Shown: one piece after another, positions 33,928 through 42,352 of the stretch | Layout: every line of letters starts with the position of its first letter | Numbering within the stretch: position 1 is the stretch's first letter | Source: an uncultured Clostridia bacterium | GTDB lineage: Bacteria > Bacillota > Clostridia > Oscillospirales > Ruminococcaceae | Length of the DNA: 55,946 nt | Direction of reading: 5' to 3' | Assembly: GCA_947628655.1 (NCBI GenBank) | Contig: CANRAS010000011.1 | Coordinates: 1-55,946, forward strand | Notes under the pieces: model-generated | What the model was told of the DNA's origin: nothing | The model's database searches: none | Seen by the model: only the letters and a program-made list of their open reading frames with translations | Program-made: the position numbers and the translations under genes

Positions 33928-34707
33928 TTGAGGATAGATATAGCAACGCTGTTCCCCGATATGTGCAATGCGGTTTTGGGAACGAGCGTACTCGGCAGAG
34001 GAATAAAGAACGGGTTTATCGAGATACACACGCACGATATACGCGAATACACAAAAGACCGCCACCGCAATGTTGACGACAAGCCTTACGGCGGAGGCAC
34101 GGGGCTTGTTATGCAGGCACAGCCGATTTACGATTGTATAACCGCGATAAAGGCGTTCCACGAAACGCCCCCGCGCGTTATCTATATGTCCCCGCAGGGG
34201 GAAACCTTAACGCAGGACAAGGTAAGGGAACTCTCCCGTGAAAGCGGGCTGATACTTCTCTGCGGGCATTACGAGGGCGTAGACCAGCGGGTTTTGGACG
34301 AACTTGAAGTTGAAGAAATTTCCGTCGGCGATTACGTCTTGACGGGCGGGGAACTCCCCGCGCTTATCGTATGCGACGCCGTTGCGCGAATGACGAAAGG
34401 CGTTCTCCCGAACGAGGACGCGTATTCGATAGAAAGCCACTTCGCAGGACTTTTGGAGTTCCCGCAGTATTCGCGCCCCGAAGTCTGGCGCGGACGAGCC
34501 GTTCCCGAAGTGCTGTTGTGCGGCGACCACAAGAAAGTCGCCGAGTGGCAGGAGGAGCAGGCGCTGTTGGTTACTTGCCAAAAACGCCCCGATATGTATG
34601 AACGCTATCTTGCCGAACACGCGGAGGAGTTCGCCGAAAAAGCCGTCCGCGAGGCAAAGCGCGCCGAACGCAGGCGCAGGCGGGAGGAAAAACGAAAGAG
34701 GATATAA
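33928..34707 (+). CDS. trmD: tRNA (guanine-N1)-methyltransferase
   Basis: Methylates G37 of tRNAs to prevent frameshifting. Deep-knot SPOUT motifs: DDKPYGGGTGLVMQ, CGHYEGVDQRV and ISVGDYVLTGGELPA. The TTG at 33928 is preferred because the protein then begins LRIDIATLFPDM, the family start, with GAGGTGG correctly spaced inside the end of rimM. 259 aa. The C-terminus is rich in Lys/Arg/Glu. Confidence 0.95.
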   Translation: MRIDIATLFPDMCNAVLGTSVLGRGIKNGFIEIHTHDIREYTKDRHRNVDDKPYGGGTGLVMQAQPIYDCITAIKAFHETPPRVIYMSPQGETLTQDKVRELSRESGLILLCGHYEGVDQRVLDELEVEEISVGDYVLTGGELPALIVCDAVARMTKGVLPNEDAYSIESHFAGLLEFPQYSRPEVWRGRAVPEVLLCGDHKKVAEWQEEQALLVTCQKRPDMYERYLAEHAEEFAEKAVREAKRAERRRRREEKRKRI

Positions 34708-34708
34708 T

Positions 34709-35614
34709 ATGACGAAGAATTTATTTGTCGCAATAACGGGCAGACCGAACGCGGGGAAGTCGTCGCTTACAAATCTGCTTGTCGGCGAGAAAATCTCGAT
34801 AGTAAGCGAAAAACCGCAGACTACCCGAAACCGCATAAACGGCGTACTCACAAGCGGAGATACGCAGTATGTATTCATCGACACGCCCGGTATGCTGAAA
34901 GCGCGGACAAGGCTCGGCGAACATATGGTGAAGTCGATACGCGCGAGCGTTCAGGACGTGGACTGCGCCGTGCTTATGGCGGACGTTACAAAGAAGATGT
35001 CGCCCGTTGAACGTCAGCTTATCCGTTCGTTCGAGGAGAACGGCACGGAAGTGATTTTGCTGTTGAATAAAATAGACCTGTTGAAAAGCAAGGACGAAAT
35101 TTTGCCGATAATCGCGCAGTATAACGAGCTTTACGACTTCGCGGAGATAATCCCGATAAGCGTAAAGCGGAAGATAAATACTGACAGGATACTCCCCGCG
35201 CTTTCGCGGTTTGCCGTCGAGGGCGAGCATTTCTTCCCCGACGACATCGCGACCGACCGTTCGGAACGCTTTTTATGCTCGGAGATAATCCGCGAGAAGA
35301 TACTATGGACAATGGAGCAGGAAATTCCGCACGGCACGGCGGTTTGCATAGAGCAGTTCAAGAGCCGCGAGGGAAAAAACGGCGCGGAAATCATCGACAT
35401 CGGCGCGGTTATCGTATGCGAAAAACATTCGCACAAGGGTATGATAATCGGCAAGGGCGGCGAACGTCTGAAACAAATCGGTTCAATGGCGCGGAAGGAT
35501 ATTGAGGAAATCACGGACTGCAAGGTGAACTTGCAGATATTTGTGAAAGTAAAAGAGGATTGGCGAAACCGCGAGAACGTTATCAGCGAGTTTAACGCCG
35601 CGGACGAGTTTTAA
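34709..35614 (+). CDS. era: GTPase Era
   Basis: Essential GTPase acting in 30S assembly through 16S rRNA 3'-end binding. G1 GRPNAGKSS, G2 region QTTRNRINGV, G3 DTPGM, G4 NKIDLL, then a KH domain with GMIIGKGGERLKQIG. 301 aa, standard. ATG 34709 lies one base after the trmD stop with AGAGG upstream. Last gene of the operon; a strong hairpin follows. Confidence 0.95.
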   Translation: MTKNLFVAITGRPNAGKSSLTNLLVGEKISIVSEKPQTTRNRINGVLTSGDTQYVFIDTPGMLKARTRLGEHMVKSIRASVQDVDCAVLMADVTKKMSPVERQLIRSFEENGTEVILLLNKIDLLKSKDEILPIIAQYNELYDFAEIIPISVKRKINTDRILPALSRFAVEGEHFFPDDIATDRSERFLCSEIIREKILWTMEQEIPHGTAVCIEQFKSREGKNGAEIIDIGAVIVCEKHSHKGMIIGKGGERLKQIGSMARKDIEEITDCKVNLQIFVKVKEDWRNRENVISEFNAADEF

Positions 35615-35915
35615 CGCAAACATTCTCCCGCACTGTCCCCGCCGTAGGCGGGGACAGTGCGAAAAACAAACCGCTCTCGCCCGCGATTAGATTGTCTGCG
35701 GGTTGTTGCGTTGACGCACTCGGCATTTGCCCGCACCGCAGGCGCGTAACCCCGCGTATTTTCCCGTTGCAGGCGCGTAAAGAAACCCGAGCATTTTCCC
35801 CGCAGGCGCGTAAAAAAACGCGCATTTTCCCCGCCGTAGGCGGGGAAAATGCAGGAAAAATAAACCGCCATTCCCCGCAAATCGCAGGAAATGGCATTAG
35901 TAACAAAATCCGCTT
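35615..35915. repeat. non-coding hairpin and GCAGGCGCGTAA repeats
   Basis: Between the era and XRE-gene stops. Holds the era hairpin, AGATTGTCT (35689-35697), three spaced copies of GCAGGCGCGTAA and a second stem GCATTTTCCCCGCC / GGCGGGGAAAATGC (about 35820-35852). No coding potential seen. Confidence 0.6.
35630..35660 (+). terminator. hairpin, probable terminator after era
   Basis: Perfect 14-bp stem GCACTGTCCCCGCC / GGCGGGGACAGTGC with loop GTA, 15 bp after the stop codon. An A-rich run rather than a T-run follows, so termination is likely but not certain. Confidence 0.55.
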
Positions 35916-36587
35916 TTACTTCTTCATCGTCGTGCGCAGTTCTTTTTCAACGTTCGTCACGACGGAGAAAATCGCCGCGCTTTGCTGACGGTATTCGCGC
36001 TCAATGCGCAGGTTCGTTATCTTCTCGTCCGCAGAGCCGTCTTTGGCGGCGGTGCGCGCCATAACATCATCAATCGCCATATTCGCAAGGCACACGTCAG
36101 CCGCTTGTTCGGCAGGAATGGCGAAACAGTTCTCGTCATTGTCCGCGCCCGCGCTGAACACCATTCTGTAAGCGCGGTAAACGGCGGTCATCAGATAGGA
36201 CGAAACGCTCTTCGCGAGTTTGCTGTTCTTCGCCTTGATAAGCAGAGAGAACACCACTTCGAGCGAGTTCGTGATAAGTTTTTTGCGCAGTAAAGTTCCC
36301 ACGCCCGCGGGGTCGCCGCTGTAGCCCTCCGATACCGAACTTTCGGGCAGAGCGTTTTCGGAAACGACCGTGCCGTTTCGTGAGTTTGTCCGACCCAATA
36401 TGTAATCGACGGAAACGCCGTAAAAATCAGCCGCCGCCACAAGAAAATCCAGCCCGCATTCGCGCTTGCCGTTTTCGTAATGCGAAAGCAATGCCTGCGC
36501 CACGCCGAGTTTTTCGGCAGCCTCTTTCTGGCGCAAACCGCGTTCCTTTCGCAGCATTTTCATTACCCGTGAAAAATCCTTGTTCAT
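35916..36587 (-). CDS. XRE-family helix-turn-helix regulator
   Basis: An N-terminal HTH of the Cro/CI type (residues about 5-65: MLRKERGLRQKEAAEKLGV, ALLSHYENGKRECGLDFL, FYGVSVDYILGRT) is followed by about 145 residues of helical sequence of unknown role. 223 aa from ATG 36587. An ATG four codons earlier (36599) is too close to AGGAG, while the chosen one is rather far (13 bases), so the start is uncertain. No obvious partner gene; targets are unknown. Confidence 0.85.
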   Translation of the reverse strand: MNKDFSRVMKMLRKERGLRQKEAAEKLGVAQALLSHYENGKRECGLDFLVAAADFYGVSVDYILGRTNSRNGTVVSENALPESSVSEGYSGDPAGVGTLLRKKLITNSLEVVFSLLIKAKNSKLAKSVSSYLMTAVYRAYRMVFSAGADNDENCFAIPAEQAADVCLANMAIDDVMARTAAKDGSADEKITNLRIEREYRQQSAAIFSVVTNVEKELRTTMKK

Positions 36588-36621
36588 AATGCCAACCATT
36601 CTCCTAATATTCGCTGATAGC

Positions 36622-36892
36622 AGACAGAGGCTAGAAGTGCTTGTTCCGCTTGCGCGGAACTACGCAGAAGCTGGAGGCTAGATTTCAAAGTGCGCCCTTA
36701 CGGGCGCAGAAAGATTGTCTGCGGACTAATACGCCCCTGTTCCGTTCTGCGGCGTGTGGTATTTACCGAGTGTGTCAACGTAATAATTTAAAGACAATCT
36801 AATCGCGGGCGAGAGCCCGCACACTGGAGTCTAGCCTCTGGTTTCTGCATATTTCCGCGACAGCGGAAATATGCGCCTCTAGCCTCTCATTG
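36622..36892. repeat. composite inverted repeat element
   Basis: Arranged symmetrically: GAGGCTAGA, hairpin TGCGCCC-TTAC-GGGCGCA, AGATTGTCT (36712-36720), 71-bp core, AGACAATCT (36792-36800), hairpin GCGGGC-GAGA-GCCCGC, then TCTAGCCTC. A further hairpin, CATATTTCCGC-GACA-GCGGAAATATG, lies at about 36848-36872. It fills the gap before the histidine phosphatase gene. Confidence 0.7.
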
Positions 36893-37005
36893 CAGTAAGT
36901 ATATTATAATATAATTTTGCCGAATTGTAAAGATGCATATTAGACAAATTTCGACCGCGTTAATTGATATAATTTATAAAGCAACTAAATGTTGGAGGAA
37001 ATATT

Positions 37006-37614
37006 ATGAAGAACTACTACCTGTACCTTATCCGTCACGGAATAACACAAGGAAACCTTGACGGGAAATATATCGGGCAGACCGATCTGTCGCTTTGTCC
37101 CGAAGGACGACGGCGCATTGAGGAACTCGCCGCCGACGATATTTACCCCGAAGTCGGGAAAGTGTATTCCTCGCCGCTTGCGCGGTGTCTTGAAACCGCC
37201 GAAATAATCTACCCCGAACATTCGCTTATGGTGGTGGACGAAATTTGCGAGATGAACTTCGGCGAGTTTGAGAACAAAACGCAAAAGCAGCTGCAAGACC
37301 TTAAAGAATACACCGAATGGCTCAAAGGCGGCGCGGACGTAAGCCCCCCGAACGGCGAAAAGTACGGAGAATTTATGCTCCGCTGTGTCGAGGGTCTGGA
37401 CGCGATATTCACCGATATGATGCGGCGGGACATTACCCGCGCGGCGTGCATAACCCACGCGGGCGTAATAACGAACCTGCTGTGCGGGTGCGGTTTGCCG
37501 AAAGGCAGACCCGCCGATTTCCTGTGCGCACCCGGCGAGGGGTACGAGATAATTTTGTCCACTTTCCTTTGGCAGAAAGGCACGACGTTTGAGATTTCGG
37601 GAAAAATATGCTGA
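37006..37614 (+). CDS. histidine phosphatase-family protein (phosphoglycerate mutase-like)
   Basis: Branch-1 histidine phosphatase of 202 aa. Catalytic LIRHGITQGN has the phosphorylated His; ADD..VYSSPLARCLETA carries the second Arg; a distal His lies in ACITHAGVITN. Substrate cannot be assigned; CobC-, GpmB- or pseudouridine-phosphatase-like roles are all compatible. GGAGG site upstream. The TGA stop is overlapped by one base by a heptamer array. Confidence 0.85.
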   Translation: MKNYYLYLIRHGITQGNLDGKYIGQTDLSLCPEGRRRIEELAADDIYPEVGKVYSSPLARCLETAEIIYPEHSLMVVDEICEMNFGEFENKTQKQLQDLKEYTEWLKGGADVSPPNGEKYGEFMLRCVEGLDAIFTDMMRRDITRAACITHAGVITNLLCGCGLPKGRPADFLCAPGEGYEIILSTFLWQKGTTFEISGKIC

Positions 37615-37648
37615 TAGTTTTTAGAGAATAGTAGTTAGTTATTAGTTG
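37614..37648. repeat. heptamer array, reverse orientation, five units
   Basis: ATAGTTT, TTAGAGA, ATAGTAG, TTAGTTA, TTAGTTG on the plus strand (reverse complement of WCTNNNN units). The first base is the last base of the preceding stop codon. Confidence 0.75.
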
Positions 37649-37733
37649 TGCGCCCTTTAGTTATCGCGGACACTTCTAGAGGTAAGATGTAAGAAATCAA
37701 GTTACCACCGCAGGGGTAATAGAAAAAAGAAAT

Positions 37734-37852
37734 CTTGTACCCCTGCGGGGGTACAAGATAAAAAAGCCGTTACCGCAGGGGGCAGTAGATTAATTATAAT
37801 CCCGTCCCCCGCAGGGGGACGGGATAAAAGAAAATATTTTTCAACCGCTTAT
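37734..37852. repeat. GC hairpins before TraB-like gene
   Basis: CTTGTACCCC-TGCG-GGGGTACAAG (37734-37757), then CCCGTCCCCC-GCA-GGGGGACGGG and TCCCCATAGGGGA. These could terminate or insulate the upstream transcript. No gene lies in 37615-37899. Confidence 0.55.
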
Positions 37853-37899
37853 CCCCATAGGGGATTTAGTGATTGAACTTAAATCCATAGGAGGATATT

Positions 37900-38877
37900 A
37901 TGAAAAAAAGAATTTTAGCGTTTATCACTCTGATTGCAATGGTAATGTTCGCGGGGTGCAAGAGTTCCAAGCAGGAAGTCCAAACGCCGTCCGTACCGCA
38001 GGTTGACCTCACGTCAACGGCAGAGGAGGACAGCTTTACGGTAACACCGCCGTTTTTCAAAGTCGAAAACGCGGACAACGGCGCTGTGGTTTATATGCTC
38101 GGCTCTATGCACGTCGGAAAGCCGGGGGCTGTTTATACTCAAGAACTTCAATCCGCGCTTGACGAATGTGACACACTCGCTGTGGAGGTCGATATACAGG
38201 CGCTTGAAAGCGATTTGCGAAAATCCGCGGAGGCAATCGGCGTGCTGATGTGTCCCGCGGGAACTACCGTGCGGGATTATATGGGCGCGGATTATGACAA
38301 AATCATCAAGAAATTCCAAGAAAAAGGACTGTACAACATAGCGTATGAAAGCTATATCCCCGCGCTGTGGAGTTCGCTGTGGTCGTCCGCGGCAGCAGAA
38401 GAATGCGGTTACAAAAGCGAGTTGGGAACGGATATGCTTTTGCTTACTTACGCAAAACAGCACGACAAGAAAATTGACGAGATAGAAACGGCTAAAGAGC
38501 AATATCAGGTAGAGGCGAACTGCTCGAATGAACTTCAAATGGCGATGTTAAATGAAACGCTTGATTTAACGCAAGACGAAATGCAAGAGCAGTTCGACGA
38601 ACTCTACAATGCGTGGAAAGACGGCGATACGAACGCGCTTTATGAACTTGTCAATTCTGAAAGCGACGAGGGTCTGGCCGAGGAACTTCAGGACGATTAC
38701 GAAGAATACTACAACGATATGTACGCCAACCGCCAAAAGAAAATGGCGAATTATGTGATAAACAAACTGAAAACGGGCGGCAAAACGTTTATGGTGGTGG
38801 GCGCACTTCATTATGTTGCCGAGCCGAGTATTATTGATGTTTTGGAAGATAACGGATATACGGTTACGAGATTATAG
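37900..38877 (+). CDS. TraB/GumN-family lipoprotein
   Basis: Signal peptide with hydrophobic core ending in lipobox FAGC (Cys about 20), so a membrane-anchored exported lipoprotein of 325 aa. The mature part has the TraB/GumN hallmarks: GSMHVGKPG with a conserved His near the start, glutamates in LAVEVDI, and C-terminal VVGALHYVAEPSIIDVL. The fold is related to Tiki-type metalloproteases, but activity in bacterial members is largely unproven. Good GGAGG site. Single-gene unit, convergent with the next gene. Confidence 0.88.
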   Translation: MKKRILAFITLIAMVMFAGCKSSKQEVQTPSVPQVDLTSTAEEDSFTVTPPFFKVENADNGAVVYMLGSMHVGKPGAVYTQELQSALDECDTLAVEVDIQALESDLRKSAEAIGVLMCPAGTTVRDYMGADYDKIIKKFQEKGLYNIAYESYIPALWSSLWSSAAAEECGYKSELGTDMLLLTYAKQHDKKIDEIETAKEQYQVEANCSNELQMAMLNETLDLTQDEMQEQFDELYNAWKDGDTNALYELVNSESDEGLAEELQDDYEEYYNDMYANRQKKMANYVINKLKTGGKTFMVVGALHYVAEPSIIDVLEDNGYTVTRL

Positions 38878-38992
38878 GCGTTTTATCGTCGTAAACCCCA
38901 CCGCGTTCTCCCCGCGCAGGCGGGGGAACGCGGTAGAAAACTTAAAGTGATTTCCCCGCCGTCGGCGGGGAACGTTTGTATATAAAACTTAA

Positions 38993-39313
38993 TCACTCGG
39001 CGTTTGTCTGCCCGTCACGCTTGGCTGCGGCGTCATTTATCATCTTGTTAACTTCTTCGGCGGTGTACACTTTCAAATCACCGCTTTCGACTTTCTTTGG
39101 GTCTGGACGAACAACTTCATACGGCAGAAAGCCGACATCGTCAATTTTTACAAAAGTATTTGTTGTTGCCAACTGCGGAATATAGCTTTCGGGATTTTCC
39201 ACCATGTTGTTAACCGTCACGCCGAGTGAATATATCATGATAGTATCGACTATTACCGCAACAGCCAATAAAGCAATTACAATTGTAAAAATTATTTGTT
39301 TTGTCTTGGACAT
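38993..39313 (-). CDS. small single-helix membrane protein, unknown
   Basis: 106 aa: short basic N-terminus (SKTKQ), one membrane helix (about residues 7-32), then an extracytoplasmic region ending in a charged helix (EEVNKMINDAAAKRDG). ATG 39313 has GGAG upstream. I recognise no domain. It has its own consensus promoter, which supports real expression. Confidence 0.7.
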   Translation of the reverse strand: MSKTKQIIFTIVIALLAVAVIVDTIMIYSLGVTVNNMVENPESYIPQLATTNTFVKIDDVGFLPYEVVRPDPKKVESGDLKVYTAEEVNKMINDAAAKRDGQTNAE

Positions 39314-39360
39314 ATTAAACTCCATTCTCAAATGCAAAAGCCAATCTTCTGCTTTACCAA

Positions 39361-39389
39361 ATTATAACACAACTTGTATATTTTGTCAA
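39361..39389 (-). promoter_or_regulatory. consensus promoter for the small membrane protein
   Basis: Minus strand TTGACA (39389-39384), 17-bp spacer, TATAAT (39366-39361). Confidence 0.85.
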
Positions 39390-39567
39390 GTGTTTTGACA
39401 AATATTATCGAGATTTTACATTGCTCACTACCGCACACGCGCCGACGGCGGGGGGAAACGCAAAATAAAAGCAACCCCTGCACCGCGGTGCAGGGGCGTA
39501 TTAATTAAAAGACAATCTTTATGTCCGCCGTAGGCGGACACCTAAACTAGATACTAGACGCGCACTT

Positions 39568-41337
39568 TTATTTCAGCACCACCTTCACAATATGCTCGTT
39601 CACGCGTTCAATAACGTAAAAAGTCTGTTGGCTTTCCCGGTTGTCTGCGGCGGTCGCTGTGCCGTTCGCGCCGCATTTCGCAAAACCGCCCGCGGCGCAT
39701 GTGCCGTCGTCACGAAGCGGGAGTACCCCTACCATACCGACACAGCTCCATTCGGGACGGTCTTTGCGTTCGATGTACGGCTGCGCGGGGTCGTATTCGG
39801 GGACTTCTACCGTGTGCTTTTCCGTGTGTGTGCCGACTTGGACGAGCGTGGGTTTTCCGTTTTCAATGCGTTCTTCAAAATCTGGGACTTCGACTTCTTC
39901 ATAAATCGGTGCGCCAAATTCGTCGCGAACCCAACGCCCCAGCCAGTCCTCGTCGCCGTTTCCTATAACGCTCGGATTGCCCGATGTTATCCCGACAATG
40001 TAATCATCGGGTTCGGCTTTGCGGAGTTTTCCGTCCTTTATCGTCACGAAATAACCGCGCCTGTCCTCGTTTTCGGGGTTGCCGTCGAACCACGGTTTGA
40101 TGTATTCGGCATAGTCCGCGCCGTTTGAGTTGTATGCTCCAGCGCCGTAAACCGCTCCCGAAAAGGCAACGCGGAAGATGTTCTTTAATGTCGCGCTTGT
40201 TCGGCAATAATTGCTGTAAGCCTTTGCGTCGCCTTTCGCGTCAAAGTCGGCGGGAATTGTGCTGTGAGCGTTGTCGCCCGTACCAAATCCGATAACAAAC
40301 GGCGATATGGACGTGGCGGGTTTGTTGAACATTCCGAACACCGTTTGGTTTGCCGAATCCGCTAAAGTACCAACGCCTATAGCCGTTGAGTTTACTCCCT
40401 GCGCCAGCGTCGCAAGACCTCTCGCATAAGACCTTGCGCCCACCGCCGCGCAGTTTGCTCCGCTTGCATGGGAAACTTCGCCCGTCGCTGCGGAACTCTG
40501 CCCGTCGCAAGTCGCGTAATTGCCCGCGACGATACCCGCCGATTGTCCGACTTGAACGCGTCCGCTCGTGTTGCCCGTACCGCCGTTAGCGGCGCCGAGC
40601 GCACCCGATGTTATTTCCGACGCCGAGTGAACGTGAACTTTCTCCGCCGCGCCGACATTTTCCGCTGAAATAACCACGCCGCCTGTGCGGAAATCGTTTT
40701 CGGCACTTCCCTTTATTCCCGTTACGGTATTCACTTGCGCGCCTGTTTCGATACCGTCCAGCTTGCTCTTGTCCGCGCCCGACATCAGTCCGTCAAGTCC
40801 GCTTTCGGCGTTTTGGTAAGTTGTATCGGTGAATTTCGCGTCCTGCGGAACGTCAGTGTCTACGGTATGCCCGCCGACCGTATCGGCGTTACCGCCGTTC
40901 GCGGGGAGCGTTGTCGGGATTTCCGATTTGTCGGCTTTTTCGGAACGCACAACGTCCAGAGCCTCGTCAGTATACGACTTCGCCTCGGACACGCCCTGCG
41001 TTACCTTGGAATTTACAAACGCCTCTGTAACCCCGCCTGTTGAACCGCCGCCACCGCCGCTTTCGCCCGATGACGGCAGTTTAAAATTTACGCTTTCGTA
41101 ATCCTGCCCCGTGACTTCGACCTTTCCCGTACCCAGCAGGTAAACCGTGCCGTTTGTGGAACTTATCAGCTTTGCCGCGCCCGCGGGTATCATCGCGACA
41201 TTATCCGCGTCTGCCGAAACATTCGGGAAACGCGAGGCGTAAACAGTTTCGATACCGATATTATGCACTACCGCGTTAAACCCGCCGATACCGCTGACTT
41301 TCTGCTCCGCGCCGCTTAGTGTAATGGTTTTGATCAT
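39568..41337 (-). CDS. phage-type fibre protein with Peptidase_G2 autoproteolytic domain
   Basis: N-terminal beta region, a Gly-Ser linker (about 90-102), a coiled region, then YadA-head-like repeats (SSAATGEVSHASG, CAAVGARSYARG, STAIGVGTLAD). At about 405-470 lies an IMC/Peptidase_G2 segment: NSNGADYAEYIKPWFDGNP, RRGYFVT, DDYIVGITSGNPSVIGN. That domain trims intramolecular chaperones from trimeric phage tail spikes. No signal peptide or anchor. It has a strong GGAGG site, and no other phage gene is nearby. It may be a domesticated or stranded tail-fibre gene; 589 aa. Confidence 0.8.
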   Translation of the reverse strand: MIKTITLSGAEQKVSGIGGFNAVVHNIGIETVYASRFPNVSADADNVAMIPAGAAKLISSTNGTVYLLGTGKVEVTGQDYESVNFKLPSSGESGGGGGSTGGVTEAFVNSKVTQGVSEAKSYTDEALDVVRSEKADKSEIPTTLPANGGNADTVGGHTVDTDVPQDAKFTDTTYQNAESGLDGLMSGADKSKLDGIETGAQVNTVTGIKGSAENDFRTGGVVISAENVGAAEKVHVHSASEITSGALGAANGGTGNTSGRVQVGQSAGIVAGNYATCDGQSSAATGEVSHASGANCAAVGARSYARGLATLAQGVNSTAIGVGTLADSANQTVFGMFNKPATSISPFVIGFGTGDNAHSTIPADFDAKGDAKAYSNYCRTSATLKNIFRVAFSGAVYGAGAYNSNGADYAEYIKPWFDGNPENEDRRGYFVTIKDGKLRKAEPDDYIVGITSGNPSVIGNGDEDWLGRWVRDEFGAPIYEEVEVPDFEERIENGKPTLVQVGTHTEKHTVEVPEYDPAQPYIERKDRPEWSCVGMVGVLPLRDDGTCAAGGFAKCGANGTATAADNRESQQTFYVIERVNEHIVKVVLK

Positions 41338-41432
41338 TAAGTTACCTCCTCTTTTAGAGCTGTTACCCTAATAGAAGAATAAGGGATTTTGGGGTGCAGT
41401 TTACTGCAAAGATGTAAGTGGGGGCGAGAGAA

Positions 41433-41500
41433 GTAAGAAGTAAGAGGTAAGAGGTAAGAGAGCGCGGGCGCGTAGTAGCTAGAGAATAGTTATTAGCGGG
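41433..41500. repeat. two heptamer arrays, reverse orientation
   Basis: GTAAGAA then three GTAAGAG (41433-41460), then TAGTAGC, TAGAGAA, TAGTTAT, TAGCGGG (41473-41500). Both are reverse complements of WCTNNNN arrays of the two main sub-types, side by side. Confidence 0.75.
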
Positions 41501-41555
41501 TAATTCGCTTTGCGGATTACCCTGTTAGTTTTGGTGCGGGCTTTCGCCCGTGTTT

Positions 41556-41644
41556 AGATTGTCTTTAAGTCAAGAGTTTACACACTAGGGAAAAGCAACG
41601 CCCCTGCACCGCGGTGCAGGGGCGTATTGACTTAAAGACAATCT
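41556..41644. repeat. MITE-like element with perfect 18-bp inverted repeats
   Basis: AGATTGTCTTTAAGTCAA (41556-41573) and its exact reverse complement TTGACTTAAAGACAATCT (41627-41644) flank a 53-bp core with hairpin GCCCCTGCACC / GGTGCAGGGGC. GC hairpins stand outside both ends (GCGGGC-TTTC-GCCCG and GCGCAC-GAA-GTGCGC). It lies between nrdR and the fibre gene; no transposase is present. Confidence 0.8.
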
Positions 41645-41688
41645 TTCCGCGCACGAAGTGCGCACTTTGAAATCTAACCTCTGGCAGT

Positions 41689-42138
41689 TTACCTTTCGCT
41701 CCTCAATTCGGAAATGATTTTCATAAAACTCTCCACATCGTCGAAATCGCGGTAGACGGACGCAAAGCGGATATACGCCACATCGTCTATCTTCTTGAGT
41801 TTCATCAAAGCGAGGTCGCCTATCTTGTCGGAAGTGACTTCCCGCTGTAACGAGTTTTTGAAGTCGCTTTCAATTTCATCAACAAGATTTTCGATAGTGT
41901 CAAGCGAAATCGGGCGCTTTGCGGTCGCACGGCAGAGCCTGTCCACGAGTTTCTCGCGGTCGAACGGCTCTATCGAGTGGTCTTTCTTAATGACCATCAG
42001 CGGAATTTCCTCGATGATTTCATAGGTGGTAAAGCGCATACCGCACTTGATACACTCGCGGCGGCGGCGAACCTTGTTTTCGGTAGGTCTGGAATCTATT
42101 ACCTTGCTTTCCTCACAACCACATTCGGGACATTTCAT
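41689..42138 (-). CDS. nrdR: transcriptional repressor NrdR
   Basis: Represses ribonucleotide reductase genes in response to nucleotide state. Zinc ribbon C3-C6 with C31-C34 (CPEC, CIKC), then an ATP-cone domain (PLMVIKKDHSIEPFDREKL). 149 aa is standard. It has a consensus promoter upstream with a possible operator. No nrd gene is in the window. Confidence 0.96.
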   Translation of the reverse strand: MKCPECGCEESKVIDSRPTENKVRRRRECIKCGMRFTTYEIIEEIPLMVIKKDHSIEPFDREKLVDRLCRATAKRPISLDTIENLVDEIESDFKNSLQREVTSDKIGDLALMKLKKIDDVAYIRFASVYRDFDDVESFMKIISELRSER

Positions 42139-42158
42139 AGCAATTTCTCCTTTTGATA

Positions 42159-42214
42159 AAGTGTTGCAATATGTTATACACTTACATTATAACACAATAT
42201 TTTGTATATTTCAA
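42159..42214 (-). promoter_or_regulatory. nrdR promoter with inverted repeat
   Basis: Minus strand TTGAAA (42214-42209), 17-bp spacer, TATAAT (42191-42186). TGTTATA-N9-TATAACA overlaps and follows the -10, a possible operator, perhaps for autoregulation. Confidence 0.7.
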
Positions 42215-42352
42215 GAATTTTGCGAAAATTTTTTTAATTTTTTTGGGAAACGCCTGTGTAATGCTTTAAATTGCAAAATCAACAGTTCCGCGCAGGCGGG
42301 GAAACGAATAAATAAATCCCCCGCCGCGGCGGGGGATAATTTAAGGGTGGAA

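Noticed and set aside
39568-42138. Prophage region
   Set aside because: Only one phage-like gene is present. Its neighbours are ordinary chromosomal genes such as nrdR, with no integrase, attachment-site repeat or structural genes.
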